Assembly: GCA_025456495.1 (NCBI GenBank) | Contig: JALOKO010000246.1 | Span: forward strand, 1-6,240 | Direction of reading: 5' to 3' | Origin: Bryobacterales bacterium | Lineage (GTDB): Bacteria > Acidobacteriota > Terriglobia > Bryobacterales > Bryobacteraceae | Length of the DNA: 6,240 bases | In this document: positions 6,152 to 6,240 of the stretch, in pieces | Position numbering within the stretch: the first letter of the stretch is position 1 | Layout of the letters: every line of letters starts with the position of its first letter | Program-made: the position numbers and the translations under genes | Notes under the pieces: generated by a model | What the model was told of the DNA's origin: nothing | Database searches by the model: none | What the model saw: only the letters and a program-made list of their open reading frames with translations

Positions 6152-6240
6152 TCATGGCTGGCGACGACGGTACAGCACAAAGCCCTTCGTTGCCGCTACC
6201 CGCTCATAACCCGCCATCCACTCCCGCAGTTCTGGATACT
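6152..6240 (-). CDS. C-terminal fragment of a gene entering from the right edge
   Basis: Twenty-eight sense codons on the - strand run from the window edge to TGA at 6154-6152, reading YPELREWMAGYERVAATKGF and then VLYRRRQP. The composition looks like genuine protein, and the basic end with an aromatic 'GFVLYRR' run is reminiscent of the C-termini of some membrane glycosyltransferases (ArnT/GT39-like), but this is too short to assign. It lies in the same frame as the downstream 226-residue membrane protein, with the TGA and 48 nt of spacer between the two genes. The layout suggests co-transcription. Confidence 0.5.
   Translation of the reverse strand, partial: YPELREWMAGYERVAATKGFVLYRRRQP

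Noticed and set aside
6104..6240. Possibility that the 6152-6240 fragment and the 226-residue membrane protein are one gene broken by the TGA at 6152-6154
   Set aside because: They share a frame, but the downstream protein has its own start with a ribosome-site-like sequence and begins with a typical N-terminal membrane helix, while the upstream fragment ends with a natural-looking basic C-terminus. Two separate genes are more likely.

Overview
The window is high-GC bacterial DNA with densely packed genes and no mobile element, tRNA, rRNA or CRISPR array. Three features hint at an acidobacterium, possibly of the Solibacter/Bryobacter type. These are a short CxxC...CxxC protein with the context 'CVKCKRLTNH...AKVRCCSCYHDHDF', an RNase R with a basic insertion before its 'GRPEERVLSYQLLRSLRQARY' segment, and a methyltransferase carrying a Tat-like leader. 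The assignment rests on memory of family members and is an inference, not a search result.

Layout: (1) 2-1786 (+) is the C-terminal ~594 residues of an RNase R-type 3'-5' exoribonuclease, whose 5' end lies outside the window. (2) 1822-2511 (+) follows after 35 nt and encodes a class I SAM methyltransferase with an N-terminal twin-arginine/hydrophobic leader. (3) 2590-3612 (-) converges on it and encodes a membrane-anchored HlyD/RND-type periplasmic adaptor with no transporter partner in view. (4) A ~124-nt divergent spacer separates it from 3737-4042 (+), a small two-CxxC zinc-ribbon-like protein with an extremely acidic tail. (5) 4086-5426 (+), 43 nt downstream, is a class II CCA-adding/poly(A)-polymerase-family nucleotidyltransferase with an HD domain. 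(6) 5423-6103 (-) converges on it, with the two stop codons sharing bases, and encodes a single-pass membrane protein of unknown function. (7) 6152-6240 (-) is the last 28 codons of another gene on the same strand as (6).

The recognisable core is RNA 3'-end metabolism: RNase R degrades structured RNA from the 3' end, and the nucleotidyltransferase builds or repairs tRNA 3' ends. The zinc-ribbon gene directly precedes the latter and may be co-transcribed with it. The adaptor, the methyltransferase and the orphan membrane protein have no evident link to this theme. C exceeds G on the + strand in genes of both orientations in the lines I counted, suggesting replication-strand skew with the - strand as leading strand.

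I found no convincing new multi-gene system. The points most worth a second look are the leader on the methyltransferase, the acidic-tailed zinc ribbon protein, the orphan membrane protein, and the shared stop codons at 5423-5426.
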